This document shows positions 20,151 to 28,718 of a DNA stretch of 64,000 nt, piece after piece. Origin of the DNA: Nostoc sp. XA010 (lineage in GTDB: Bacteria; Cyanobacteriota; Cyanobacteriia; Cyanobacteriales; Nostocaceae); the NCBI RefSeq assembly GCF_020829625.1, contig NZ_JAIVFX010000007.1, forward strand, positions 131,344 to 195,343. The letters run 5' to 3'. Every line of letters begins with the position of its first letter. Positions within the stretch are counted from its first letter, which is position 1. Position numbers and translations under genes: made by a program. The notes under the pieces are model-generated. The model had not been told where the DNA came from and ran no database searches. It saw only the letters and a program-made list of their open reading frames with translations.

Positions 20151-20480
20151 TTAATCCAGGCTGAGTGTAAATATACACCTTGCAGATATTACCACACCAA
20201 AGATGTAAAAACCCAAATTTATCCACTGATAATGATCTCGCTCTGTATCGAAGATAAGTTGAGCCTCCACCTTATCATTTGAAACATCGTCACTGGCATA
20301 ACGAGTGAGCAAGGTCTGAATATACTCTCGATACTTAGTTATTTTATCCATTGCACAATCACCTGCCCTTTCAGCTGCAACCAGTCTTTCTGCACCCAAA
20401 TCAACCTGAATGACGTTACCAAATTTAAATTTGAGTGGATCATCTGTAATTACCCATTGCTCTTTTTGTTGAAAAAGCAA
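20151..20480 (-). pseudogene. Fused remnant of xisH (N-terminal part) and xisI (N-terminal part)
   Basis: The 109-codon frame joins two partial genes. QWVITDDPLKFKFG and VDLGAERLVAAERAG match the start of XisH-family proteins; then MDKITKYREYIQTLLTRYA, QLIFDTERDHYQWINLGF match the start of XisI. The nuclease-like core of XisH and the C-terminal half of XisI are missing, the latter replaced by unrelated sequence. In intact loci xisH and xisI are adjacent and overlapping, so this is one locus reduced by an internal deletion and 3' truncation. Confidence 0.75.
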
Positions 20481-20755
20481 ATGCCTCTGGCAACATAATT
20501 TGCGATCGCACTAAGCCAGATAAGGGTGCAGTTGAGCGGTTGCAAGTAACGTTGTTGCTGATTAATGAGATGATTTTTAACGGGCTACGGCCCGCTTATC
20601 TACGAAACGCTCCGCGTAGCTTGCTTCCCCGGAAAGGTACGCTAACACGCAAAGCACAAATAAGTAAAGAATTTACCTTTAGCTTTGTTCAGAAATCTCA
20701 ATTCATCCCCCAAATATGCAACGTTCAAGGAAGCTTGAGCAATCATTCTTGGGCT
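20481..20755. other. Gene-less stretch with small dispersed repeat
   Basis: It holds a copy of the small palindromic repeat (GGGCTACGGCCCGC, then TACGAAACGCTCCGCGTAGC near 20600-20630). No supportable gene. Confidence 0.45.
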
Positions 20756-21334
20756 TCAGTCTGGGAAAGCCAGACCAGTCATGGGGTCACGAATATACAA
20801 CCCTAGCGTGAGACTACGGATCGCTTCATCCCAAACGGGTATTAATTGTTCTGCTTGATCTACCCAATAATCAAATGTAATCAAGCACTGAATATTCGAC
20901 CCCAAAGCAATGCAAGTCCGCGAAAAAGCTTCCCGTGGTTCTTCCTGAGTGTCAATGAACTTCATCTCTGTCCAGACAATTTTGGCGGTTTGGCGCTTGA
21001 CGGTAATAATTTCTCCCTTAGCAATGATGTTGCGGCTGTCGTTTTCCAGAACTTTCTTCAAGGTAGATTTTAGCGGAAACTTGCTCCAATCATTGGGTGG
21101 CAGAGGATTGAAAGATACTTCCAGACAGCAATCATCGTTGGGGGGTTTTTTATCGAGGAACTTGAAGGATTTTTCTTGTGGCTCAAAAACCCAATCCTGC
21201 GGAACATTGAAGCGAACAGCCCCACGATTCGCAACAAATATTTTATAGCCTGATGGAGATTCCCAATGATGGTCAGGCTTTAGTTCAAGGGTTTCTTTAA
21301 TCCACTGGAGATTGCTTTTTTTACGCTTTGCCAT
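20756..21334 (-). CDS. Hypothetical protein, 192 residues
   Basis: I do not recognise a named family. The protein is soluble, starts MAKRKKSNLQWIKETLELKP, and has an aromatic-rich N-terminal half (HHWESPSGYKIFVANRG, FNVPQDWVFEPQ) and a conserved-looking C-terminus (FDYWVDQAEQLIPVWDEAIR). Codon use and length suggest a real gene. It stands alone in the nifD element between the xisH/xisI relic and the TraX gene. Confidence 0.65.
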   Translation of the reverse strand: MAKRKKSNLQWIKETLELKPDHHWESPSGYKIFVANRGAVRFNVPQDWVFEPQEKSFKFLDKKPPNDDCCLEVSFNPLPPNDWSKFPLKSTLKKVLENDSRNIIAKGEIITVKRQTAKIVWTEMKFIDTQEEPREAFSRTCIALGSNIQCLITFDYWVDQAEQLIPVWDEAIRSLTLGLYIRDPMTGLAFPD

Positions 21335-21700
21335 AGTGTTTTTGCTAATCTGCTGAAGAGGGCGTAGGCGTTAGCCCGCCGTAGACATCGCCTAATTTGG
21401 GTCTAAACAATCATCAACTTTGTTAATGTTATCAAATTGCTAGTATTTAGTAGCGCTCTTTTATTACTCTTACCAAATAAAAATTATAAATATTGATTTT
21501 TATTCATCGGCTTTATGAATCTATGGGTAAGTTAGGTAGCTACAGTCAACCCAGCAAGCTAAGGTTCTCCTTCAGCTTAGGGCTGGCGTTGAAGGTTTGA
21601 GCAACCCCCAAGAAGCGGAGGATTTCACTCAGGATATTTTTTGAACCAGCAAGCGATCGCTAAGAACCTATTTGCAATTTTAACGGTAAAACTCAACCTT
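21335..21700. other. Gene-less stretch, 366 bp
   Basis: It contains one small dispersed repeat (GGCGTTAGCCCGCCGTAGACATCGCC near 21363 in shorter blocks) and an AT-rich region. A TTG at 21641 could extend the next gene upstream by 20 residues, but that extension lacks family similarity. Confidence 0.4.
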
Positions 21701-22351
21701 ATGATTAAATTTTCAGCTTTCAGCATTAAAATCTTAGCCGCAGTATTCATGGTTATGGATCATGTGTGCTATTTGCTAATGCCAGACTTTTTAATATTGC
21801 ACTTTATTGGGCGATTGAGCTTTCCCCTGTTTGCATGGCTTCTGGCTAAAGGCGAAAAACATACCCAAAATGTGTACCGCTATGGAGGCAGGCTATTAAT
21901 TACAGCAATTCTATCTCAGCCAATCTATACTGTTGTTTTCCAAAAGTTCTCATTTAATATTCTCTTCACGCTTTTTCTTGGACTTGTGATGTTGCGCTTA
22001 GTAAGGCTTTGTACACAATTATGGCAGCAACTAATAATTATTGGATTGTGTGCAGCAATTTCTGAGGTCTTGGGCTTTGAGTATGGCGGATATGGGATTG
22101 GAGTAATTTTATTGATGTCTTTAATAGACAAACTCAATCCCAGAGTATGGTTGCTCTACTGGTGCATTTTGCACTTGATTTTAGTAATTTTATCTATAAA
22201 TTATATATTTCAAATTTGGGCAGTTTTTGCAGGATTCATTGTTTTTCAATTCAATGGTAGACAAGGTTCACGGGCTAGATGGTTTTATGTGTTCTATCCG
22301 GTTCATTTAATAATTTTAGGTGTAATCAATTATTTCATACAGTCCAGGTAG
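21701..22351 (+). CDS. TraX family membrane protein
   Basis: A 216-residue polytopic membrane protein from ATG 21701. The N-terminal FSAFSIKILAAVFMVMDHV and IGRLSFPLFAWLLAKGEKHT motifs and about seven hydrophobic segments match the TraX family, named after the F-pilin acetylase but widespread in bacteria as likely acyltransferases. The conserved MDH and the C-terminal FYPVHLIILG histidine are present. Role in cyanobacteria unknown; nifD-element cargo. Confidence 0.85.
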   Translation: MIKFSAFSIKILAAVFMVMDHVCYLLMPDFLILHFIGRLSFPLFAWLLAKGEKHTQNVYRYGGRLLITAILSQPIYTVVFQKFSFNILFTLFLGLVMLRLVRLCTQLWQQLIIIGLCAAISEVLGFEYGGYGIGVILLMSLIDKLNPRVWLLYWCILHLILVILSINYIFQIWAVFAGFIVFQFNGRQGSRARWFYVFYPVHLIILGVINYFIQSR

Positions 22352-22423
22352 GATTTACGATTTGATAAGCGATATTTACGAGGGGTTAAGGCTACACTGA
22401 ATTTGTTAATATTCTCATTTTTT

Positions 22424-22693
22424 TTATTCCTTTGGACAAGCATCAGACACACCATAAACATAGGTAGCTTTGTATTCTTTTGCCTCATTTTTACGAGCAT
22501 ATCCAAGTTTAATTTGTTCGTTAGTTCTGACAAATACTCCTTCTACCCATTTTTTTGACTGGGTGTTTGCCCTGCGAACAGATAAGTGATTTATGGGAAT
22601 AGCGTTATCTAATTCAATTGAAACAATTCTGCTTCCATTCCATCGGGGAACTTCGGGTGGAACAATTACTAATAAACGAACCGAAGTTTGCAT
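22424..22693 (-). CDS. Small hypothetical protein, 89 residues
   Basis: A short ORF with no family I recognise. Its composition (KKWVEGVFVRTNEQIKLGYA) looks protein-like rather than random, but no clear ribosome site precedes ATG 22693. It may be a real small gene or the remnant of a longer one. Confidence 0.35.
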   Translation of the reverse strand: MQTSVRLLVIVPPEVPRWNGSRIVSIELDNAIPINHLSVRRANTQSKKWVEGVFVRTNEQIKLGYARKNEAKEYKATYVYGVSDACPKE

Positions 22694-23155
22694 TAGACAG
22701 ACTTCACTTTATTTAGCTCAACCTACGGCTAAATATAAATCTGCTGCAATCCATACAGTAATTAAAAAAACTAATTTAAGCAATTAGCAAATTCTATTTT
22801 TCTTGCCGAAAAGTTCAAAAACTAGATATATTTATCTATATAGATAGATGCTATTCAGTTAGATATCTTCCTTTAGAAGGATATCTTTTTTAAAAAACTA
22901 CTTTTATTAGACCATCAATTGAAAATAAATAGTAGATATACATTTCATTCAATGATATTCATCAGATAAATCTTATAAATCTTAGTCTTTTGTTAATGTT
23001 TACCAGCTATGATACCAGAGTAGTGAATAATAATTCGGATTTAAATATCTAGGGATAATTGTGTCATCTAGGAAAAATGCCCTAGATTTATCCCTCAAGC
23101 TGCAAAATGTAGCCGAAAGCAACTACTGAATAGGTAAATCTTTAAGGTAACAAGC
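22694..23155. promoter_or_regulatory. Upstream region of the OCP gene
   Basis: An AT-rich 460-bp stretch without a gene. It includes TAGATATATTTATCTATATAGA-like palindromic sequence near 22825-22847 and an inverted repeat CTAGG...CCTAG around 23051-23085. An AAGGT ribosome site lies shortly before ATG 23156. The length and structure suggest OCP has its own promoter inside the element. Confidence 0.45.
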
Positions 23156-24115
23156 ATGAGTTATACTATCGAATCTGCACGGAATATTTTTTCTAGCACT
23201 CAAGTGGCAGATGCTGTTCCAGCCACTACAGCAATGTTTGCTAAACTCAACATTGACGATCAATTGGCATTTCTCTGGTATGCCTACGCTGAACTAGGTC
23301 GTACAATTACTCCAGCTGCTCCCGGAAAAGCAAATCTCCAATTAATGGAAGGTATATTCAACGATATTAAGCAGATGTCTCATGAACAACAAACGCAGTT
23401 AATGAGAGATTTAGCGAGTAATGCAGATACTCCTATCAGCCGTTCTTATGCATACTTTGGTGTCAACGCCAAATTGGGATTCTGGTGGCAGTTAGGAGAG
23501 TGGATGAAACAGGGTATCGTCGCTCCTATGCCAGCAGGCTATCAAATGTCAACCCAAGTTAAAGCAGTGCTAGAAGCTGTTCAGAGAATCGATCAGAGTC
23601 AGCAAATTACTGTACTACGCAATACTGTAGTAAATATGGGGTTTGATCCGTCTCTGGCTGATAACAAACAGGCAGAAGTCATAAACTTTAAGTTCCCGCG
23701 TGCATCCCTAAGTCCCAAATTTACTATTGAGGGAGTTACAGAACCAACAGTGCTGAAATACATTGAAGCTATGAATGCAGATAACTTTGAAGCTGCTGTA
23801 GCTTTATTTGCTAACAATGGTGCGCTGCAACCACCTTTCCAAAAACCAATTGTTGGGCAAGAAGCAATCACTGCCTACCTACGAGATGAGGGTCAAGGGT
23901 TAGTGATGAAGCCAACCAAAGGGGTTTCGGAAACTATAGAAGATGGTTATACACAGCATAAAGTTACTGGTACAGTCGAAACTCCTTGGTTTGGAGGTAA
24001 TGTTGGGATGAACATTGCTTGGCGATTTTTACTCGATCCTCAAGGTCAAATTTACTTTGTGGCTATTGACTTACTTGCTTCTCCCAAAGAACTGCTTAAT
24101 CTAACTCGCAAGTAA
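23156..24115 (+). CDS. ocp: Orange carotenoid protein (OCP)
   Basis: A 319-residue blue-light-activated photoprotective protein that quenches phycobilisome energy and singlet oxygen. The N-terminal helical carotenoid domain carries Tyr44 and Trp110; Arg155 of the interdomain salt bridge is present. The NTF2-like C-terminal domain (from about 195) has Tyr202 and Trp290, equivalent to the ketocarotenoid hydrogen-bond pair (Tyr201/Trp288) of the Synechocystis protein. All key residues are retained, so it should be functional. No frp gene follows. Its location in the nifD element means it leaves the chromosome in heterocysts. Confidence 0.96.
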   Translation: MSYTIESARNIFSSTQVADAVPATTAMFAKLNIDDQLAFLWYAYAELGRTITPAAPGKANLQLMEGIFNDIKQMSHEQQTQLMRDLASNADTPISRSYAYFGVNAKLGFWWQLGEWMKQGIVAPMPAGYQMSTQVKAVLEAVQRIDQSQQITVLRNTVVNMGFDPSLADNKQAEVINFKFPRASLSPKFTIEGVTEPTVLKYIEAMNADNFEAAVALFANNGALQPPFQKPIVGQEAITAYLRDEGQGLVMKPTKGVSETIEDGYTQHKVTGTVETPWFGGNVGMNIAWRFLLDPQGQIYFVAIDLLASPKELLNLTRK

Positions 24116-24119
24116 AATT

Positions 24120-24153
24120 ACTTTGTCTTATATACAAAGTAATTGCGTTTTTT
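24120..24153 (+). terminator. Likely terminator of the OCP gene
   Basis: Stem ACTTTGT (24120-24126) and ACAAAGT (24134-24140) with a 7-nt loop, followed after a short gap by a six-T run at 24148-24153. Confidence 0.5.
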
Positions 24154-24426
24154 GAAGATGATGTTTTAAAAGGGTTTTTTGCTCTCACGGTTAGCAAAGC
24201 ATTGCATCTTAGTACATAGCTAAAAGCTTAATTTTGCGTTGTACTTAACCCAGTGCAAAACTGCAAAATTATAACTTACGGGCCTTTTAAAACATCTTCT
24301 AACTGCCATGATAATCATCAAATAAAATCTCAATCAATGCTCGGTTCACGTAAAACCGAGCTTTAATTAAATGTAGGCAAACTAGTGCAACGCATCTTAC
24401 AGAGGGATGCGTTGCACTACAAGCAA

Positions 24427-24645
24427 TCATGCTGCCTCAATGTCAGCTTCCAACGTGCCAAAGAGAGATTTCACAAAAGTTAGTGCCTCATTGTCATCCA
24501 TTAGTAGTTTTCGATATGGCAAAAGCAGTGTAGAGTATGGCATGGCGGGAGGAGTTCCTAAAACCCAGCGTAGTAAGGGACTGCGAGGCCAGTCGCCAAC
24601 TCCTAACGCGGAGCAACCGTCATTTGTTGCCAGTCTGGAAGGCAA
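24427..24645 (-). CDS. Doubtful small ORF, possibly the 3' end of a decayed gene
   Basis: 72 codons on the minus strand. The last 40 (PPAMPYSTLLLPYRKLLMDD, then TFVKSLFGTLEADIEAA) look like a genuine protein C-terminus, while the first 30 overlap repeat-like DNA (CTCCTAACGCGG). I recognise no family. Probably a remnant. Confidence 0.25.
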   Translation of the reverse strand: MPSRLATNDGCSALGVGDWPRSPLLRWVLGTPPAMPYSTLLLPYRKLLMDDNEALTFVKSLFGTLEADIEAA

Positions 24646-24724
24646 GAATGGAAAGAAAACGGTAGCGACAAATTAGGATGTGCGCTAGTAATTAAAATTT
24701 TGTCAAACCCAAATAATTGCGTAG

Positions 24725-24991
24725 GCGCAGCCCGTCGTAGACATCGTTGCCATTCTCGATTATTGCAAATCGCAAAATCTAAAGTTTCAGAAATGGCAAG
24801 AATTAATATTTGATGCTACTTCACAGCTAGGCTTCCCGACTGGCAAAATCAAGTGGAATGCATTGATGGATTATGACGAATTGATTTATAACAGCAAGCT
24901 TCCCATTGAAGTGCTTGTAGACGATCGCACAGACAGCCCAAATCCGTTTTTATGTGGTTGTCAATTCCTGCTTAAAAATTCAAAAGGTTAA
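24725..24991 (+). pseudogene. 3' fragment of an unidentified gene fused to a small repeat
   Basis: A start-less frame ends at TAA 24989-24991. Its last 78 codons (LKFQKWQELIFDATSQLG, WNALMDYDELIYNSKLPIEV) read like a real protein of unknown family. The frame begins inside a copy of the small dispersed repeat GTAGGCGCAGCCCGTCG, which has replaced the true N-terminus or marks the truncation point. Confidence 0.5.
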
Positions 24992-25455
24992 AAGCAACAG
25001 TATCGCACTCTTGTTCAATGAGTGCGATCGCAGTATGTGCGTTATTACTCAAAATTTTGTCAAGTAGAAAGAAAAGCGATCGCTACAAAATTAAGATTGA
25101 CTTTGTTGAGCGATGATTACGCAATAGTTATAGCAAAGCTTAACGCAGCAATATATCTGGTGCATTACAGCTAATCTCGACTTTCTCAAACTCTCAAATA
25201 CTTGCATATTACAAATTCCGTAAGAATTTAGCACCCAGGTGGTCGCACCTCGACTGCGCTTGGTGGTCGCCGAGCGTAGCCGAGGTGAGTCAGAAGCCAG
25301 AAGATATAAAGAGTTTATTAAAACTAGGATATTTATTTATTAAGTCTTTATTTGATTCTTTAATTATTCTGACTTCTGAATTCTTACCAAATTACCTCTG
25401 AAATTGTGGTGCATTGCACTTGAGAAAAAGACACCAAAATCTACATCATTTAGTT

Positions 25456-26253
25456 TTACAAGTGATTTTGAAACAGTTCTAAAACATGTTGCCAAGCATC
25501 AGGAGCAGCTTCTGGGTTGTAACTTGGGTGCTGCTCTAAAAATGGGTACTTATCTTTGAAAAATCCGGCAAAGAATCCATGTCCTGCATCGTATCGGAAT
25601 ATACGATGATTTATTTGATGTTTCTTTAATTCTGCCTCAATTTGCTCGTTTTCTTCCTGGGAAACTAATGTATCTCTTGTACCAAAAAATGCATAGATAG
25701 TACCTTGAATTTCTGAGGTACGATTAATAGTTGGAGTCTCTTCACCATAACTAGAGGTGGTAATTCCACCACCATAGAATGAAACTGTTGCTTTGATATC
25801 GGGTAAAGTTGCAGCCATATAAGCAACATGACCGCCAAAACAGAAACCAATGACACCAATTGCATTATTTTTGACATTGGGTAAAGTTTTTAGGTAGGTA
25901 ATGGTAGCTTGAATATCGCTGAATATCTCTTGATACTTCACTTGTTGATAATATTCCAAGCCAAGCCGATATGCTTCTGGACTAAACCCAACATCTTCAG
26001 CGCTAAAATCAGCCTCAAAACCGGGAGCAATACGTTGATACATCGCGGGGGCTATTGCTACATAACCTTGTTTAGCGATTAGTTCGGTGATATCTCGAAT
26101 ATTACTGTTGATTCCAAAAATTTCTGGAAAGACTATAATCGCGCCAAAAGTCCCGTTTTGTGCTGGTTGAGCTAAGTAAGCATCGATTTCTAAGTCATCG
26201 TTGGGTACTTTGACATAGGAGGTGTTAATTTCGATGTTTGTTGTTTCTAGCAT
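25456..26253 (-). CDS. Dienelactone hydrolase family protein
   Basis: A 265-residue alpha/beta hydrolase. The nucleophile elbow is GFCFGGH (Cys nucleophile, about residue 143), with the catalytic Asp likely in FGTRDTLV and the His in DAGHGFF, as in carboxymethylenebutenolidase. No signal peptide. Substrate unknown; in cyanobacteria such proteins are widespread and often stress linked. It stands alone in the nifD element. Confidence 0.88.
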   Translation of the reverse strand: MLETTNIEINTSYVKVPNDDLEIDAYLAQPAQNGTFGAIIVFPEIFGINSNIRDITELIAKQGYVAIAPAMYQRIAPGFEADFSAEDVGFSPEAYRLGLEYYQQVKYQEIFSDIQATITYLKTLPNVKNNAIGVIGFCFGGHVAYMAATLPDIKATVSFYGGGITTSSYGEETPTINRTSEIQGTIYAFFGTRDTLVSQEENEQIEAELKKHQINHRIFRYDAGHGFFAGFFKDKYPFLEQHPSYNPEAAPDAWQHVLELFQNHL

Positions 26254-26503
26254 CTTTGTTTCGGCTGATTTTATACCAACTCATTTATTTTGACTGGTTT
26301 TCGATACAGACGGGCACAAACATCAGAAGTATTGCTCTCCTCATCTCAACCATGACTTTACAGCTATGAGCAGATCAAAGAAATTTCTAACTTTTGAATA
26401 GATACCATCTCAAACTTCTGGAAGATTACAAGGGTTTTTGATTTGTGCGACCTTACATAAAGTAAGCATAAAGACTCAAAATTAATAACCAGAAGAAAAA
26501 ACA

Positions 26504-27043
26504 ATGCCAGATCAAAGTTTTAGAACAAATATTCCAGAAGTTGACCCAACAGAGATTGAAGATACTCGAACTGCGATCGCTGACGAACATAACTCATTTC
26601 TTGAAAAAGTCATGGTTCGAAGCGGATTTGCAGATTTGTATGACGCAAGAGACTTTACCGAAGTTGTGTATCGCGTTATGCGTGACTTAATGACCACGGA
26701 CACAATTGATCGCGTCGAGTCAGAACTGCATACAGAAGCTATACCTACAGATGAAAAAGCACTCCAGTTTGAAGTGGCTGAACTTTGGAAAGACACTAAT
26801 CCTGTTGTAAGATTTTTAAGTCGAATCCGTCAACCTTTGAAAGGCCCGGCTCCCATTGGAATTGATTCCAAGCTATTTCTAACGCGAGTTGCGAATGAAG
26901 GAGGGGTTCCAGGATCAGTCGAGGCAGAACAGGCAGTTAAAGCAGTGTTTTCTGCTACCAAAGACGAACTTTCCGAAGAGCGGATTCAGGAAATTGCTGG
27001 CGCGCTCCCTGATTATGTACGTCAGCTTTGGGAGCAAGCTTAA
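26504..27043 (+). CDS. DUF2267 domain protein
   Basis: A 179-residue soluble acidic protein. Residues about 30-175 match DUF2267: FLEKVMVRSGFADLYDARDF, RVMRDLMTTDTIDRVESEL, KLFLTRVANEGGV and the end IAGALPDYVRQLWEQA, a repeat-containing helical family of unknown function frequent near stress genes. AGAAGAAAA precedes the ATG and a strong terminator follows. Confidence 0.85.
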   Translation: MPDQSFRTNIPEVDPTEIEDTRTAIADEHNSFLEKVMVRSGFADLYDARDFTEVVYRVMRDLMTTDTIDRVESELHTEAIPTDEKALQFEVAELWKDTNPVVRFLSRIRQPLKGPAPIGIDSKLFLTRVANEGGVPGSVEAEQAVKAVFSATKDELSEERIQEIAGALPDYVRQLWEQA

Positions 27044-27063
27044 ATTAGAAGTATAAAAAAGTT

Positions 27064-27101
27064 AAGCCTGTTTGTGAGTAACGATCACAAACAGGCTTTT
27101 T
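27064..27101 (+). terminator. Rho-independent terminator after the DUF2267 gene
   Basis: Perfect 14-bp stem AAGCCTGTTTGTGA (27064-27077) and TCACAAACAGGCTT (27085-27098), loop GTAACGA, followed by a T-run. Confidence 0.9.
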
Positions 27102-27401
27102 CAATAGATTTAGCCTATAGCAAACTCTGTATACTGCCTTACATGAGGTGCATGATATGCTATCACAATATCTTGCTTAGGCACTCCCTCGCTCACGAGT
27201 TTATCTGCGATGTCTACGACGGGCTACGCCTGCACATCCTCCGTTCGCACAATGGAAACCGAGAAAATGTGCCTCAAGTCCTTGCTTATCGAGCTGCTTA
27301 CCTCAATGGATTACTATCTGTTTGAGCCGCCTTCAAAAACTGAGATGCTCCCCACTACGGGAGGGATGCGATCGCTCTACAACGTGATTATTAAATGACA
27401 G
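27102..27401. other. Gene-less stretch with small dispersed repeat
   Basis: It contains GCGATGTCTACGACGGGCTACGCC-type repeat sequence around 27208-27230 and a GCGATCGC octamer near 27368. The short frames here are repeat-driven and not credible genes. Confidence 0.5.
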
Positions 27402-28502
27402 TTAATCGTTTAATCCAAAATACTGAGATAGCTTTTCTATTGTCAAACGACTTTCTATACTTTTCATTTCACATACTATATTCGGGTTTGCAAAAAGGTC
27501 TTTTTCCCAGTATGCCTGACTTTTAGGTACTGTTTTTATCCATTCAATACGGACAAGGTACTCGGATTTGTCCAAGTCATCAGCATATTCGTCCATTTTT
27601 GGGGCAACTAGTGGTACATCTAGGATTGGTACTTGTTGCCCATTGAACAATACCGTGAAGTCTTTTACACGTACAGCAGTATCTGTTACTAGACCAACGC
27701 CAACATAACCAATTTTTTTGGGTATGTAGACGAATATACGTGACCCAGACAAAAGGCGCTCTAGATGTCTGCTATGCTTTTTCTCACTCCCAGCAGAGAT
27801 AAAACCATATTTTCGGCAGTCATCCCAATTGCGATGTCTGCCTTCACCAATATTTACATAAAAATCACGACCATTCCAAACCTCATCAGATTCTTTGGCG
27901 TTTGATTTACTAGCTTTTTTTTTCAGATTTTTAGGCTCAGGGAGAATTTTTGATTTAATAATTGGAGCATCTGAATTTAAATAACTATTTTGTTCTTCAA
28001 GCCGAGGTGTTATTGTAGTATTTTTCTTAATATAGTCTTTTAATTCCGGTATATTAATCTCACCACTACTTGACCATGAGTGTTCAAACCATTCTCTAAT
28101 TTCATTAATATGATTATTTTCGTCTAGCAAAATTGACATTTCTAATCTTTGAGTGATACCCATTGCAGTCAAGTTTGCAGAACCTACTAAGCACAAATTA
28201 TCGCCAAGAATAACTTTGGCATGTAAATTTCTATAATGATGAATATTATATTTATTGTCAATGATAAAATTAAAGATGTCTTCTCTTACTTTACCTTGAA
28301 AAGCACCAAGCCAAGCTTCTACATCAGAAATAATACGCTAGTTTACTTGCTTGCGTAATAATACTTTAATATAGCTAACATCAATATAGGGACAAGCTAT
28401 CAGTAATTCTTTACTATTACTCACTTGATGAATAGCTTCATCAAAAGGTGAAAATCCACCATTTATACTTTCTTTAGTATGATATATCAGCTTAATACTC
28501 AT
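27402..28502 (-). pseudogene. Phospholipase D-like/EVE-like nuclease-type gene with in-frame TAG
   Basis: From ATG 28502 the frame (MSIKLIYHTKESINGG) hits TAG at codon 55 (28340-28338) and then continues open to 27402, 366 codons in all. After the stop come an HKD motif (NLHAKVILGDN followed by VGSANLT) of the phospholipase D superfamily and a C-terminal domain (residues about 215-365) with KYGFISAGSEKKH, RIFVYIPKKIGYVGVGLVTD that resembles EVE/PUA-like modified-base readers. That pairing would suit a DNA-targeting defence nuclease. An internal TTG at 28196 could yield only a partial domain. Confidence 0.65.
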
Positions 28503-28513
28503 AAAATATTAGA

Positions 28514-28633
28514 TTAAAATATACTATATATCATAATTGTATAAATACTTTTTTGATTTATCAGATGCCCAGAAAGACCCCCTAGAGTTCCAGGTGACTT
28601 AACAATCAGTGTTCCAATGTCAGTAGCCGACAT
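28514..28633 (-). pseudogene. DUF433 (antitoxin-like) gene remnant
   Basis: ATG 28633 opens 39 codons. The first 22 (MSATDIGTLIVKSPGTLGG) match the N-terminus of one DUF433 subgroup, where RPRIAGTRI normally follows. The rest is AT-rich non-family sequence, so the gene is truncated after the first conserved block. It lies between xisA and the PLD-type pseudogene on the same strand. Confidence 0.6.
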
Positions 28634-28675
28634 AAATACCTGAATGGGTTTATGTGGATAATTTTTCACCCATTA

Positions 28676-28706
28676 ATCATAGCAAATTCTCTAACTTTGC
28701 TATGAT
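28676..28706 (-). terminator. Hairpin downstream of xisA
   Basis: A perfect 11-bp stem, ATCATAGCAAA (28676-28686) and TTTGCTATGAT (28696-28706), 12 bp after the xisA stop on its strand. No long T-run follows, so termination is likely but not certain. Confidence 0.6.
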
Positions 28707-28718
28707 TTATCAGTAAAT

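Larger units (their letters stand above)
24154..25455. other. Mostly gene-less stretch, 1.3 kb, with coding relics and small repeats
   Basis: It holds a doubtful 72-codon minus-strand frame (24427-24645), a pseudogene fragment (24725-24991), two small dispersed repeats (near 24721 and 25245-25290) and several GCGATCGC octamers. No intact gene is supported; this is the most decayed part of the nifD element. Confidence 0.5.

Noticed and set aside
24407..24676. Plus-strand 89-codon ORF
   Set aside because: Ser-rich antisense frame over a more protein-like minus-strand frame; no ribosome site or family.
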